Assembly: GCA_031280955.1 (NCBI GenBank)
Contig: JAITGA010000001.1
Coordinates: 1-64,000, forward strand
DNA: 64,000 bases
Reading direction: 5' to 3'
From: Lachnospiraceae bacterium
Lineage (GTDB): Bacteria > Bacillota > Clostridia > Lachnospirales > Lachnospiraceae
Part shown: positions 8,079-16,260 of the stretch, one piece after another
Numbering within the stretch: position 1 is the stretch's first letter
Layout: every line of letters begins with the position of its first letter
The notes under the pieces: model-generated
The model's input: the letters and a program-made list of their open reading frames with translations, nothing else
What the model was told of the DNA's origin: nothing
Databases searched by the model: none
Made by a program: the position numbers and the translations under genes

Positions 8079-9707
8079 ATGATAGGTGCGGATGCGATAA
8101 TTAAATGTCTGGAAGCAGAAAATATCGAAGTGGTGTTTGGGTATCCGGGAATGGCGATAGCTCCCTTTTTTAACAGTATTCGTGACTCATCAATTCGCCC
8201 GATTCTCGTTCGTAGTGAGCAAAACGCTGCCCATGCCGCTTCCGGTCATGCCAGGATCAATGGCAAAGCCGCTGTTTGCGTGGTAACATCAGGGCCGGGA
8301 GCAACCAATGTCATTACCGGAATTGCCACGGCATTTGCTGATTCAATACCGTTGGTATGTATCACGGGACAGGTTAATTCAGAGCTAATCGGCAGTGATG
8401 TTTTCCAAGAAGCCGATATCACGGGAGCAGTAGAATCCTTTGTTAAGTATAGTTACTTGGTCAAAGATGCAAATGATATCCCGCGTATCTTTAAGGAAGC
8501 ATTTTTCATTGCCAATACAGGACGCAGAGGGCCGGTAGTGATTGACATCCCTGTTGATGTTCAGTTGGCAACGGTCAAAAACTATAGTTATCCGGCAGAA
8601 ATTACGATGCGGACATATAAACCGACGGTCAAGGGTCATGCCGTCCAGATCAAAAAAGTAACAGGGGAACTGGCGCGGGCAAAACGTCCGATTATATGTG
8701 TCGGCGGCGGTATCCACTTATCGGGTGCGGCTTCGGAACTGCGTGATTTTGCTGAACGTTATCAAGTTCCCGTGGTCTCAACGATGATGGGAATCGGAGC
8801 GTTGCCGACCAGACACCCGCTCTACTTCGGTATGGTGGGGAACAACGGCAAAAACTACGCCAATCGTGCCCTTGATGAGTCAGATTTGCTGATAATGGTG
8901 GGAGCGAGATTGGCAGACCGTGCTGTAAATCGTCCCGAACATATTACTAAGGGCAAGATTTTGATTCATATCGATGTCGATACTGCCGAAATCGGAAAGA
9001 ATGCCGGGCCGACGATACCCTTAGTTGGCGATGCCAAGCAGATTTTTCATCAACTTCGGGAGCTTGAATGTGAACTGACGATCAAGCATGATGATTGGGT
9101 GACGACCCTTGAAAATTATCGGGAGACGATGAAACGCACCCGCACCCCCAACCCTGCTTATGTCGATCCGGCGGTGTTCATTCGTCTTTTGGCGGACAAA
9201 ATGACTGATGATTCCATCTATGTCGCTGATGTTGGGCAAAACCAGATTTGGTCATGTACATACTATATCGTCCGTGGCGGACGCTTCCTTACCTCAGGGG
9301 GAATGGGAACAATGGGCTATGCTTTGCCCGCAGCGATGGGAGCGAAGGTGGCAGCTCCTGACAGGCAGGTAGTGGCAGTATGCGGTGACGGCGGCTTCCA
9401 GATGTCGATGATGGAGTTGGCAACGATTTGTCAGCACGATATTCCCGTGAAAATCATCGTTTTCAAGAATAATTCGCTGGGATTGGTACGTGAATATCAA
9501 CACCATGCCTACGATGACCGCTACTCGTGTGTGGATCTCGATGGCAGTCCTGACCTTTGCCAAATCGCCGCTGCTTATGGGCTTACGTTCTTACGTCTAC
9601 ATGATATGAATGAAGCCGAGATGATGATTGACAGTTTTCTTGCAAATGATAAGTCTGTTTTGATGGAATGTATGATTGATCCGTTGGATTTAGTCAAGGA
9701 AAGGTGA
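8079..9707 (+). CDS. ilvB: Acetolactate synthase large (catalytic) subunit
   Basis: A 542-residue thiamine-diphosphate enzyme that condenses two pyruvates to acetolactate (valine/leucine route) or pyruvate and 2-oxobutyrate (isoleucine route). The catalytic Glu is in RSEQNAAHAA near residue 47. The FAD-domain core VPVVSTMMGIGALP is in the middle, and the diphosphate-binding GDGG..FKNNSLGLVREYQ motif is in the C-terminal third. It is slightly shorter than the usual 550-590 residues but all three domains are present. It is preceded by AGGATAGGGA and followed after four bases by the first regulatory subunit. No T-box or attenuator leader is visible upstream, so regulation is not evident from sequence. 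The catabolic AlsS alternative is unlikely because of the ilvN genes. Confidence 0.93.
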   Translation: MIGADAIIKCLEAENIEVVFGYPGMAIAPFFNSIRDSSIRPILVRSEQNAAHAASGHARINGKAAVCVVTSGPGATNVITGIATAFADSIPLVCITGQVNSELIGSDVFQEADITGAVESFVKYSYLVKDANDIPRIFKEAFFIANTGRRGPVVIDIPVDVQLATVKNYSYPAEITMRTYKPTVKGHAVQIKKVTGELARAKRPIICVGGGIHLSGAASELRDFAERYQVPVVSTMMGIGALPTRHPLYFGMVGNNGKNYANRALDESDLLIMVGARLADRAVNRPEHITKGKILIHIDVDTAEIGKNAGPTIPLVGDAKQIFHQLRELECELTIKHDDWVTTLENYRETMKRTRTPNPAYVDPAVFIRLLADKMTDDSIYVADVGQNQIWSCTYYIVRGGRFLTSGGMGTMGYALPAAMGAKVAAPDRQVVAVCGDGGFQMSMMELATICQHDIPVKIIVFKNNSLGLVREYQHHAYDDRYSCVDLDGSPDLCQIAAAYGLTFLRLHDMNEAEMMIDSFLANDKSVLMECMIDPLDLVKER

Positions 9708-9711
9708 GGGA

Positions 9712-10197
9712 ATGAAACGAATTTACTCGGTTTTCGTAGAAAATCGCCCGGGTGTCCTTTGTAAGGTAACAGGTTTGTTTTCCCGCCGTGATTTCAATAT
9801 TGATTCGCTTGCTGTCGGTGAAACCGAAGACCCGTCAATCTCTTGTATGACTATCGTATCAAGCGGCGATATCCGGACGGTAGAGCAAATAGAAAAACAG
9901 TTAAACAAAAAACTCGACATTATCAAGGTCAAGACCTTTGATGAACTGTCCTGTGTGAGCCGTGAGCTTATTTTGGTCAAAGTGCGGATCAAAAAAGACC
10001 GTGACAACCGCCGGGAGATAATGGAGATATGCGAGTTACTTAGTGCTGAAATCGTCGATATGTCCAAGAACCAGATGATGATACAGATGTGTGATACTAC
10101 CGAAAGAATCAGCCTGCTAATCAAAATGCTGCAATCAATAAGTATTGTTGAGGTAGCACGAACGGGAACGTTGGCACTTTCTAAATGTACAGACTAA
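9712..10197 (+). CDS. ilvN: Acetolactate synthase small subunit, first copy
   Basis: A 161-residue regulatory subunit. The N-terminal ACT domain (about residues 1-75; IYSVFVENRPGVLCKVTGLF, then RRDFNIDSLAVG) binds the feedback effector valine in this family, and the C-terminal ACT-like half (about 80-160) ends in VARTGTLAL. The start follows AAGGTGAGGG. It begins four bases after ilvB, and its stop overlaps a candidate start of a second small-subunit gene. The presence of another full-length homologue directly downstream is unusual. At conserved positions this copy has ENRPGVL and RRDFNI, closest to canonical IlvH. Confidence 0.92.
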   Translation: MKRIYSVFVENRPGVLCKVTGLFSRRDFNIDSLAVGETEDPSISCMTIVSSGDIRTVEQIEKQLNKKLDIIKVKTFDELSCVSRELILVKVRIKKDRDNRREIMEICELLSAEIVDMSKNQMMIQMCDTTERISLLIKMLQSISIVEVARTGTLALSKCTD

Positions 10198-10208
10198 TGG
10201 AGATGAAT

Positions 10209-10706
10209 ATGCAAAAAAAAGTCTTTCAGTTATTGGTTGATAATAATGTTGGTGTTTTGAGCCGTATTTCCGGATTGTTTGCTCGCCGTGGTTACTCCAT
10301 AGAGAGCATTACTGCCGGCATTACTGCCGACCCCCGCTTTACCCGGATTACCATCGTTGCCGCAGGTGATGAACTGATACTGGTGCAAATCGAAAAGCAA
10401 CTGGCGAAGCTGATTGATGTCCGGGAAATCAAGGAACTCTTGCCGGAACGAAGTGTATACCGTGAACTGGCACTTATCAAGGTAAAGGTACCGGTTGATG
10501 ACCGTCAGGGTGTTATTTCCTTGGTGGATATATTCCGTGCTAATATTATTGACGTGGCACCTGAGAGTATTATCATTGAAATGACCGGAGATCAGGACAA
10601 AATCGATGCCTTTATCAGTTTGCTGGAGGGTTTTGAAATCCTGGAGCTGGCACGGACGGGTATCGCCGGACTTACCAGGGGAACAGAAAAGGTTACGTAT
10701 CTCTAA
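10209..10706 (+). CDS. Acetolactate synthase small subunit, second copy
   Basis: A 165-residue IlvN/IlvH-family protein with the same two-domain plan as the gene before it: an ACT domain (VFQLLVDNNVGVLSRISGLF; RRGYSIESITAG), then a C-terminal half ending ELARTGIAGL. Possible starts are ATGs at 10185, 10197, 10203 and 10209. I chose 10209 because GGAGA at 10199-10203 lies at the right distance and MQKKVFQLL matches the family N-terminus. The two copies are clearly homologous but diverged, so the duplication is old. The pair may assemble as mixed regulatory dimers or give separate valine and leucine/isoleucine responses, as proposed for the two-repeat plant subunit. That is inference. ilvC follows after 18 bases. 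Confidence 0.88.
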   Translation: MQKKVFQLLVDNNVGVLSRISGLFARRGYSIESITAGITADPRFTRITIVAAGDELILVQIEKQLAKLIDVREIKELLPERSVYRELALIKVKVPVDDRQGVISLVDIFRANIIDVAPESIIIEMTGDQDKIDAFISLLEGFEILELARTGIAGLTRGTEKVTYL

Positions 10707-10724
10707 ACAAGAAAAGGAGACAAG

Positions 10725-11741
10725 ATGGCTAATATTTATTATGAAAAAGATTGTGATCAATCAGTTCTTTCCACGGCTACAATCGCCGTAATCGGCTATG
10801 GCAGCCAAGGACACGCTCATGCCCTGAATGCCAAGGAATCAGGATTAAATGTCATTATCGGTCTTTATGAAGGGTCACGTTCATGGGACAAGGCGGTCAA
10901 ACAGGGATTTGCGGTATATCTAGCCGCTGAAGCTGCCGCCAAAGCTGAAATTATTATGGTTTTGATTAATGATGAGCTGCAAGGAAGTGTCTATGAACGA
11001 GATATCAAACCCCACCTTAGCGCAGGCAAAATGTTGATGTTTGCTCATGGCTTTTCGATTCACTTTGGCGAAATCACTCCGCCTGCCGATGTAGATGTGG
11101 TGATGATAGCCCCCAAAGGGCCGGGACATACGGTCAGAAGTGAATATCTGGCGGGTAAAGGTGTGCCTTGTCTAGTTGCCATAGAGCAAGATGCCAGTGG
11201 TGAAGCCCTAAAGAAAGCTCTGGCATATGCAGCCGCAATCGGTGGTGCTCGTGCGGGAGTTCTGGAGACAGATTTCCGTACAGAAACGGAAACAGACCTC
11301 TTCGGTGAGCAAGCGGTACTCTGTGGTGGTGTCTGCGCCCTCATGCAAGCCGGATATGAAACCCTCGTTGAGGCAGGATATGACGAACGCAATGCGTATT
11401 TTGAATGTATCCATGAGATGAAGCTGATCGTTGACTTGATTTATCAGTCAGGATTTGCAGGGATGCGTTACTCGATTTCCAATACTGCCGAGTTCGGCGA
11501 TTATATCACGGGAACGAAAATCATTACCGATGAAACCAAAAAGGCAATGAAAGACATCCTCGCTAATATCCAGTCGGGCGCATTTGCCAAGGAATTTTTG
11601 GCAGACATGGGTGCGGGTGGCATGAAACGCTTCAAGGAAATGCGGGAAGCTGCCGCCGCTCATTCATCCGAGGTAGTCGGAGAGCAAATCCGCCAGCTCT
11701 ATAGCTGGAACAAGGAAGAGGAAAAACTGATAAACAATTAA
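10725..11741 (+). CDS. ilvC: Ketol-acid reductoisomerase, class I
   Basis: A 338-residue enzyme that isomerises and reduces acetolactate or acetohydroxybutyrate to the dihydroxy acid with NAD(P)H. The Rossmann motif [13 protein letters not shown] is near residue 25, the cofactor loop reads [21 protein letters not shown] is the catalytic-site strand, and [16 protein letters not shown] holds the Asp/Glu ligands for the two Mg ions. Length fits the short class I form. It has an AAAAGGAGA ribosome binding site. The loop lacks the usual Arg after GL (GLRPGS in many homologues; Tyr here), so cofactor preference is not clear from sequence. It is third in the ilv run; ilvD is not in the window. Confidence 0.95.
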   Translation: MANIYYEKDCDQSVLSTATIAVIGYGSQGHAHALNAKESGLNVIIGLYEGSRSWDKAVKQGFAVYLAAEAAAKAEIIMVLINDELQGSVYERDIKPHLSAGKMLMFAHGFSIHFGEITPPADVDVVMIAPKGPGHTVRSEYLAGKGVPCLVAIEQDASGEALKKALAYAAAIGGARAGVLETDFRTETETDLFGEQAVLCGGVCALMQAGYETLVEAGYDERNAYFECIHEMKLIVDLIYQSGFAGMRYSISNTAEFGDYITGTKIITDETKKAMKDILANIQSGAFAKEFLADMGAGGMKRFKEMREAAAAHSSEVVGEQIRQLYSWNKEEEKLINN

Positions 11742-11849
11742 CACCAAGGTCAAAAAGCCATGTTTATCATGTTTACATGAGAAACATGACTTTGAGACCT
11801 GAAAACATGAGGAAGTAGCCCGATTAGGGCGGATTCCGAATAGTTTTTA

Positions 11850-11881
11850 GTATTACGAGAGTGCATAGCACGGAGTAATAC
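11850..11881 (+). promoter_or_regulatory. Structured ilvC-leuC intergenic hairpin
   Basis: In the 189-base gap between ilvC and leuC there is an interrupted hairpin: outer arms GTATTAC (11850-11856) and GTAATAC (11875-11881), inner arms GTGC (11861-11864) and GCAC (11868-11871). Upstream, around 11760-11815, lie several repeats of the tetramer CATG with A/T (catgttta, acatgaga, aacatgac, aacatgag). The 12-mer ACAATTAACACC occurs at both ends of the gap. There is no T run and no T-box signature. It may be an RNA processing or regulatory site that sets leuCD expression apart from ilv. Confidence 0.35.
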
Positions 11882-11930
11882 GTAGGTGTTTATTAACAAC
11901 AATTAACACCGCTTACACAGGAGACCCCAG

Positions 11931-13211
11931 ATGGGTATGACAATGACACAAAAAATCCTCGCCGCCCGTGCCGGACTGGCTGAGGTACAGGCAGGGCAGT
12001 TAATCGAGGTTGGGTTGGACTTGGTACTCGGTAATGATATTACTGCCCCGGTGGCAATCAGGGAATTTGAAAAAATGGAGGTGGGGACAGTCTTTGACAA
12101 AGATAAGATTGCCCTTGTTCCTGACCATTTCACCCCCAACAAGGATATCCAGTCGGCAACCCTTTGCAAAATCATGCGTGAGTTTGCCCATCAGCACGAT
12201 ATCACTCATTACTTCGAGGTAGGTGAGATGGGGATAGAACACGCTCTTTTGCCGGAAAAGGGTTTGACAGTCGCCGGTGAGGTGATAATCGGTGCTGATT
12301 CACATACCTGTACATATGGGGCATTGGGGGCATTTGCTACCGGAGTGGGTTCAACGGACATGGCTTATGCGATGGCAACGGGTAAGACATGGTTCAAAGT
12401 TCCGGCAGCGATCAAGTTTAGGCTCATAGGTGAGCTAAGTGAGTGGGTGAGCGGCAAAGACGTAATTCTTCATATCATCGGTCAAATCGGTGTCGATGGG
12501 GCTCTTTACAAGTCGATGGAGTTCACAGGTGCAGGGGTTTCAAACCTTACGATGGATGACCGCTTCACCATCGCCAACATGGCAATTGAAGCCGGTGCCA
12601 AAAACGGTATTTTCCCGGTTGATGGTGCGACGAAAGAATACCTGGAAGCTCAGGCAACGAAGCCATATAAGGTCTTCACCGCTGATGACGATGCTGAGTA
12701 TGATGAGGAACATTTAATTGACCTTGCCGTTATCCGTCCTACTGTTGCGTTCCCTCATTTGCCGGAAAACACCAAGACTGTGGATGAGATAGTCGCTTCA
12801 TATCCTGAGGGCATCAGAATTGATCAAGTCATCATTGGCTCTTGTACCAATGGCAGGATAGAAGATTTGCGGATAGCGGCTAAGGTTCTGCGGGGTCGCC
12901 GCATTGCCAAGGGGATGCGTTGTATCATCATTCCCGCCACCCAAAAGATATATCTGGAAGCTATCAAAGAGGGATTACTGGAGGTATTCGTTGAGGCAGG
13001 AGCGGTGATTTCACCACCGACTTGCGGGCCGTGCCTGGGAGGCTTCATGGGAGTACTCGCCGCCGGTGAACGCTGTGTTGCCACTACCAACCGTAACTTT
13101 GTGGGACGGATGGGGCATGTGGAATCGGAGATTTACCTTGCCAGTCCTGCAGTTGCCGCTGCCAGCGCAGTTGCAGGGATAATTACCAACCCGGAGGAGT
13201 TGATGGCATGA
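11931..13211 (+). CDS. leuC: 3-isopropylmalate dehydratase large subunit
   Basis: A 426-residue aconitase-superfamily protein of the short LeuC type. With LeuD it converts 2-isopropylmalate to 3-isopropylmalate in leucine synthesis. Cysteines for the [4Fe-4S] cluster are in GSCTNGR and in [30 protein letters not shown] is the active-site region. The start uses AGGAG seven bases before the ATG. Its stop overlaps the leuD start (ATGA), so the subunits are translationally coupled. Homoaconitase or citraconate hydratase (methylaspartate/citramalate route) relatives share this length, but the adjacent ilv genes favour leucine synthesis. leuA and leuB are not in the window. Confidence 0.9.
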   Translation: MGMTMTQKILAARAGLAEVQAGQLIEVGLDLVLGNDITAPVAIREFEKMEVGTVFDKDKIALVPDHFTPNKDIQSATLCKIMREFAHQHDITHYFEVGEMGIEHALLPEKGLTVAGEVIIGADSHTCTYGALGAFATGVGSTDMAYAMATGKTWFKVPAAIKFRLIGELSEWVSGKDVILHIIGQIGVDGALYKSMEFTGAGVSNLTMDDRFTIANMAIEAGAKNGIFPVDGATKEYLEAQATKPYKVFTADDDAEYDEEHLIDLAVIRPTVAFPHLPENTKTVDEIVASYPEGIRIDQVIIGSCTNGRIEDLRIAAKVLRGRRIAKGMRCIIIPATQKIYLEAIKEGLLEVFVEAGAVISPPTCGPCLGGFMGVLAAGERCVATTNRNFVGRMGHVESEIYLASPAVAAASAVAGIITNPEELMA

Positions 13212-13705
13212 AAATAGCAAAGGGAATAGTTCACCGCTACGGTGACAATGTAGATACAGACGTAATAATCCCGGCAAGATACCTGAATATTACCGACCCC
13301 AAGGAGTTGGGAAGGTATTGTCTGGTGGATATTGATCCTGATTTTGCCAAGCGGGTAAAAGAGGGGGATATCATCGTTGCCGCCAAAAACTTCGGTTGTG
13401 GTTCATCACGCGAACACGCACCGCTCGCTATCAAAGCAGCCGGGGTTTCTGTAATCATTGCTGAAACATTTGCCCGCATTTTTTATCGTAATGCTATCAA
13501 CATCGGTTTGCCGATTATTGAATGTCCTGCCGCCGCCACTGCCATCAAAGAGGGCGAACTGGTCGAAGTCGATTTTGCCAGCGGTTCTATCAAAAACTTG
13601 ACCACGGGTGAAGTCTTCGCCGGACAACCTTTTCCTGCTTTCATGCAGGGTATCATAGATGCGGGCGGGTTGGTGGAGTATGCAAAAAAAGGCAAGGAGG
13701 GGTAG
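13208..13705 (+). CDS. leuD: 3-isopropylmalate dehydratase small subunit
   Basis: A 165-residue swivel-domain subunit. The N-terminus has [15 protein letters not shown], the core [18 protein letters not shown] loop gives substrate contacts, and [15 protein letters not shown] follows, as in LeuD of the short archaeal/clostridial class. The four-base overlap with leuC (ATGA) implies coupled production of the heterodimer. It is the last gene of the branched-chain amino acid block and converges on the minus-strand nucleotidase gene with only 16 bases between the stops. Confidence 0.92.
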   Translation: MKIAKGIVHRYGDNVDTDVIIPARYLNITDPKELGRYCLVDIDPDFAKRVKEGDIIVAAKNFGCGSSREHAPLAIKAAGVSVIIAETFARIFYRNAINIGLPIIECPAAATAIKEGELVEVDFASGSIKNLTTGEVFAGQPFPAFMQGIIDAGGLVEYAKKGKEG

Positions 13706-13721
13706 AAATAAATATCTACAC

Positions 13722-15764
13722 TCAACCCCGCTTTTTCTTTTTCCGTACCCTGCGGACGATCAATACCGGTGGCAGGATGAGGATGGTCAAGACCAAAACC
13801 CCGGCACCGATGATGATAAAGAAGAACTTGTTAGGATTAGAAACTAAGGCAATCAAGGAACGATCATAAAGCTCGGTCTTACGTCCGGCGGCATAGCGAT
13901 ATTCCTCCGGTATTTGTGAAAGACCGTCTATTTGTGGGAAAGATTCCAGATACTGCGCCAAGGCGTACCACTCTTTTAGCTCCCGTGTGCCATCATACAC
14001 GATATGTTCTTCAAAATCTGTAACCGGATTCCCATGCTCATCTTTAGGCTCAATCCGCAAAAGACCATATGACACATCAGTTACTGCTCCCAACATTTGA
14101 CAGGAGTATAGACCACCGATGACACGGTAGAGTTTGTCATTTTCCAAATCACTTATTGAACCGTTGCTATTGACCAGTTGGACATTGGTAACACGGTTGA
14201 GCGGCAAACGGCGGAGATTGTATTGATAAACCAGACCTGACATATAAAGTTGGGCATCCGACATCAGCGGTGAGACAGAAACATCGATTTCGGCGGCAGT
14301 TTTAAGTTCTCGTCCCGTGAGATAAAGACTGACAAGGGGATAACCGGGGATGAGGTCGGGTCCGATACCGAGACTGCTAACATTGAACACTTCGGCAACG
14401 GTGATTTCCCCGGCGGCAAATGATTCCCTGATGACACCTGAGGGTACGACGGCAACATCTACGGGACGATATGCTGCTCCCTCCGCTTTTTGGACAGCGT
14501 AAATATAAGAATCAGAAATCAGATTGCCTAGGGCTTCATCACGAAGTGTCATTGCGAACTCTTCAATCGGGGTAAAGCTAAATATAGAACGGGCAATGAC
14601 TTGATCATATTGATAACCGAAGAGACTCAGGTAGTTTTCATTGATAAGGTCACGGAAACTATTGATTTTCGCAGTAATTTTCTCCGACGGTTCATTTGTT
14701 AGCAGAGCTGAACGGAAGTTAAAAGCACTAACTTCAGGGGGGTCTGCAACGAGGGGTTCGTCACTCACGGGCAAAGTCATGAACCCTCTGACACCAAAAC
14801 GATCATCACTATCACGAGTGAGGAAAAGGACACCAAGGTCATAAGCATGTTCGCCGCTGGAGACGATGTGTGTCTGTCCAACGGTAATCGGTGCTGACAT
14901 GAGAGTATGAGAATGACCGCTGACTATCACGTCTATCTCAGGCACAGCCGCCGCCAACAGCTCATCCTCGGAGCGGCGGGGGTCATGGGAAGTTCCACTG
15001 TGGGAAATACAGATGATTATATCAGCAAGACCATCGGCTTTGATTTTTGCCACTACAGCGGCAGCTGCTGTAATCGGGTCATGAAAATGGAGTCTGGTTT
15101 CCGGGGCATAAGAGGCAGCTTGCTTCCCGATCAAGCCAAAGACAGCAGCTTTAACCCCGCCTTTTTCGAGAATGAAATAATCCTCCACCACGCCATAATT
15201 TTTCATCGCCGTTTGCAAAGTGGCAACTACATGAGTGTCATCATTAGCCAGACTTAACTCCCAGTCGATATTGGCAAGGGCGATAATCGGCAGGGAATCA
15301 CCGGACAAAATAGCGGCATCAAGCATGGCGGCAAGCCCGGAATCACGATAATCAAACTCATGGTTGCCCAGGGTCACGGCATCAAAGCCCATCATCGCCA
15401 ACAAGCGTAGTTCAGGGGCTTCATCGGAAAAGAGAGTCTGGAAAAGTGTTCCCATCGAGAAATCACCGGCATCAAAAATGAATGAATCAGGATGCACATT
15501 AAGTATAGCATCAATTCGCGTTTCCAGATTAGCAAAGCCGCCTCGAAGCCCAACTTGTCCGTCTTCCATGAGATAGCGGGCGGGAGCGAAATGTGAATGG
15601 AGGTCATGGGTGAAGATTATCGTGACATAATCAGATGAAGCGACATCAGCAGCGGCGGCAGGGTGAGGGGAAGTGAAGAGTAGCAACGAAAAAGCTGTCA
15701 GGGAAAGTAATAAGGCTTTGAGAGTCGATAATGGTATTCTTTTATGTCCGGTTATATTTTTCAT
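13722..15764 (-). CDS. Membrane-anchored 5'-nucleotidase/cyclic phosphodiesterase
   Basis: A 680-residue UshA/CpdB-type protein. A signal peptide (residues 1-39, ending AAAA) is followed by a metallophosphatase domain: FTHDLHSH (51-58), FDAGDFSMG (about 98-106), GNHEFD (133-138), ISHSG and VSGHSHT. The C-terminal 5'-nucleotidase domain comes next, then a single membrane helix near residues 645-670 and a basic RRVRKKKK tail. It is therefore held on the outer face of the membrane with its active sites outside. Family members strip phosphate from nucleotides, 2',3'-cyclic nucleotides or UDP-sugars for scavenging; the exact substrate cannot be read from sequence. It stands alone on the minus strand with its own promoter, divergent from the signalling operon. 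Confidence 0.88.
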   Translation of the reverse strand: MKNITGHKRIPLSTLKALLLSLTAFSLLLFTSPHPAAAADVASSDYVTIIFTHDLHSHFAPARYLMEDGQVGLRGGFANLETRIDAILNVHPDSFIFDAGDFSMGTLFQTLFSDEAPELRLLAMMGFDAVTLGNHEFDYRDSGLAAMLDAAILSGDSLPIIALANIDWELSLANDDTHVVATLQTAMKNYGVVEDYFILEKGGVKAAVFGLIGKQAASYAPETRLHFHDPITAAAAVVAKIKADGLADIIICISHSGTSHDPRRSEDELLAAAVPEIDVIVSGHSHTLMSAPITVGQTHIVSSGEHAYDLGVLFLTRDSDDRFGVRGFMTLPVSDEPLVADPPEVSAFNFRSALLTNEPSEKITAKINSFRDLINENYLSLFGYQYDQVIARSIFSFTPIEEFAMTLRDEALGNLISDSYIYAVQKAEGAAYRPVDVAVVPSGVIRESFAAGEITVAEVFNVSSLGIGPDLIPGYPLVSLYLTGRELKTAAEIDVSVSPLMSDAQLYMSGLVYQYNLRRLPLNRVTNVQLVNSNGSISDLENDKLYRVIGGLYSCQMLGAVTDVSYGLLRIEPKDEHGNPVTDFEEHIVYDGTRELKEWYALAQYLESFPQIDGLSQIPEEYRYAAGRKTELYDRSLIALVSNPNKFFFIIIGAGVLVLTILILPPVLIVRRVRKKKKRG

Positions 15765-15807
15765 TTTTCATCCTCTTCTGAAATAGTTGTTGTGATTTGA
15801 TAGCTAT

Positions 15808-15836
15808 ATAATAACGTATCATCGCAGATACTGCAA
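15808..15836 (-). promoter_or_regulatory. Promoter of the 5'-nucleotidase gene
   Basis: On the minus strand, TTGCAG at 15836-15831, a 17-base spacer and TATTAT at 15813-15808. It lies 44 bases before the ATG at 15764 and back-to-back with the plus-strand promoter at 15859. Confidence 0.55.
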
Positions 15837-15858
15837 GTTGACGGTGGTTTCAGCGTAT

Positions 15859-15887
15859 TTTACAGGATTTAAAATAAATGGTATAAT
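15859..15887 (+). promoter_or_regulatory. Promoter of the STAS-SpoIIE-ABC operon
   Basis: TTTACA at 15859-15864, a 17-base spacer and a perfect TATAAT at 15882-15887. Predicted transcription starts near 15894, giving a short leader that carries GGAGGG at 15907-15912 before the STAS gene start. It looks like a vegetative (sigma-A-type) promoter rather than one for an alternative sigma factor. Confidence 0.65.
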
Positions 15888-15917
15888 ACGAGTATTAACA
15901 TGATGTGGAGGGTTGAA

Positions 15918-16223
15918 ATGACGATTGACAAAATCGGGGAAGCAGGGATTTATACGTTTGCTTTGGACGGCAAATTGGACACGACTACTGCCGGGCAACT
16001 TGAGGCTGTGCTTATAAGCGCATTCACAGATGAATCTGCCATGGAAGTAACTCTGGATTTTACCCAACTCACTTATCTGTCTTCAGCAGGGTTACAAGTG
16101 CTACTGGTGGGGCAAAAATTGGCTAATGCTAGCGATGCCGTGATGACCATTACCAATGTCGCTGAGGATATCATGGAGGTATTTGAGATGATGGGTTTTT
16201 GTGATATTTTGACGATTATTTGA
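15918..16223 (+). CDS. STAS-domain anti-sigma antagonist-like protein (RsbV/SpoIIAA type)
   Basis: A 101-residue single-domain STAS protein. The phosphorylatable serine is expected in YLSSAGLQVLL (Ser55 or Ser56), preceded by VTLDF, as in SpoIIAA/RsbV. An in-frame ATG at 15900 exists, but the start at 15918 is chosen because GGAGGG (15907-15912) sits five bases before it and MTIDKIGEAG gives a normal family N-terminus. In partner switching such proteins are phosphorylated by an RsbW-type kinase and dephosphorylated by a PP2C/SpoIIE phosphatase. Both of those activities are predicted in the next protein, 37 bases downstream. No sigma factor gene is close, so its target may be something else, possibly the transporter encoded in the same operon (inference). 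Confidence 0.88.
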   Translation: MTIDKIGEAGIYTFALDGKLDTTTAGQLEAVLISAFTDESAMEVTLDFTQLTYLSSAGLQVLLVGQKLANASDAVMTITNVAEDIMEVFEMMGFCDILTII

Positions 16224-16260
16224 CCATCAGTTGTTTGTGTGAAAGCGAAGTAAGAAGAAA

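Noticed and set aside
10230-10760. Long antisense open frame over the second ilvN-type gene
   Set aside because: It is opposite a clear ACT-domain gene, has no ribosome binding site and no recognisable protein features; the same holds for antisense frames at 4506-5090, 30675-31511 and 32193-32681.
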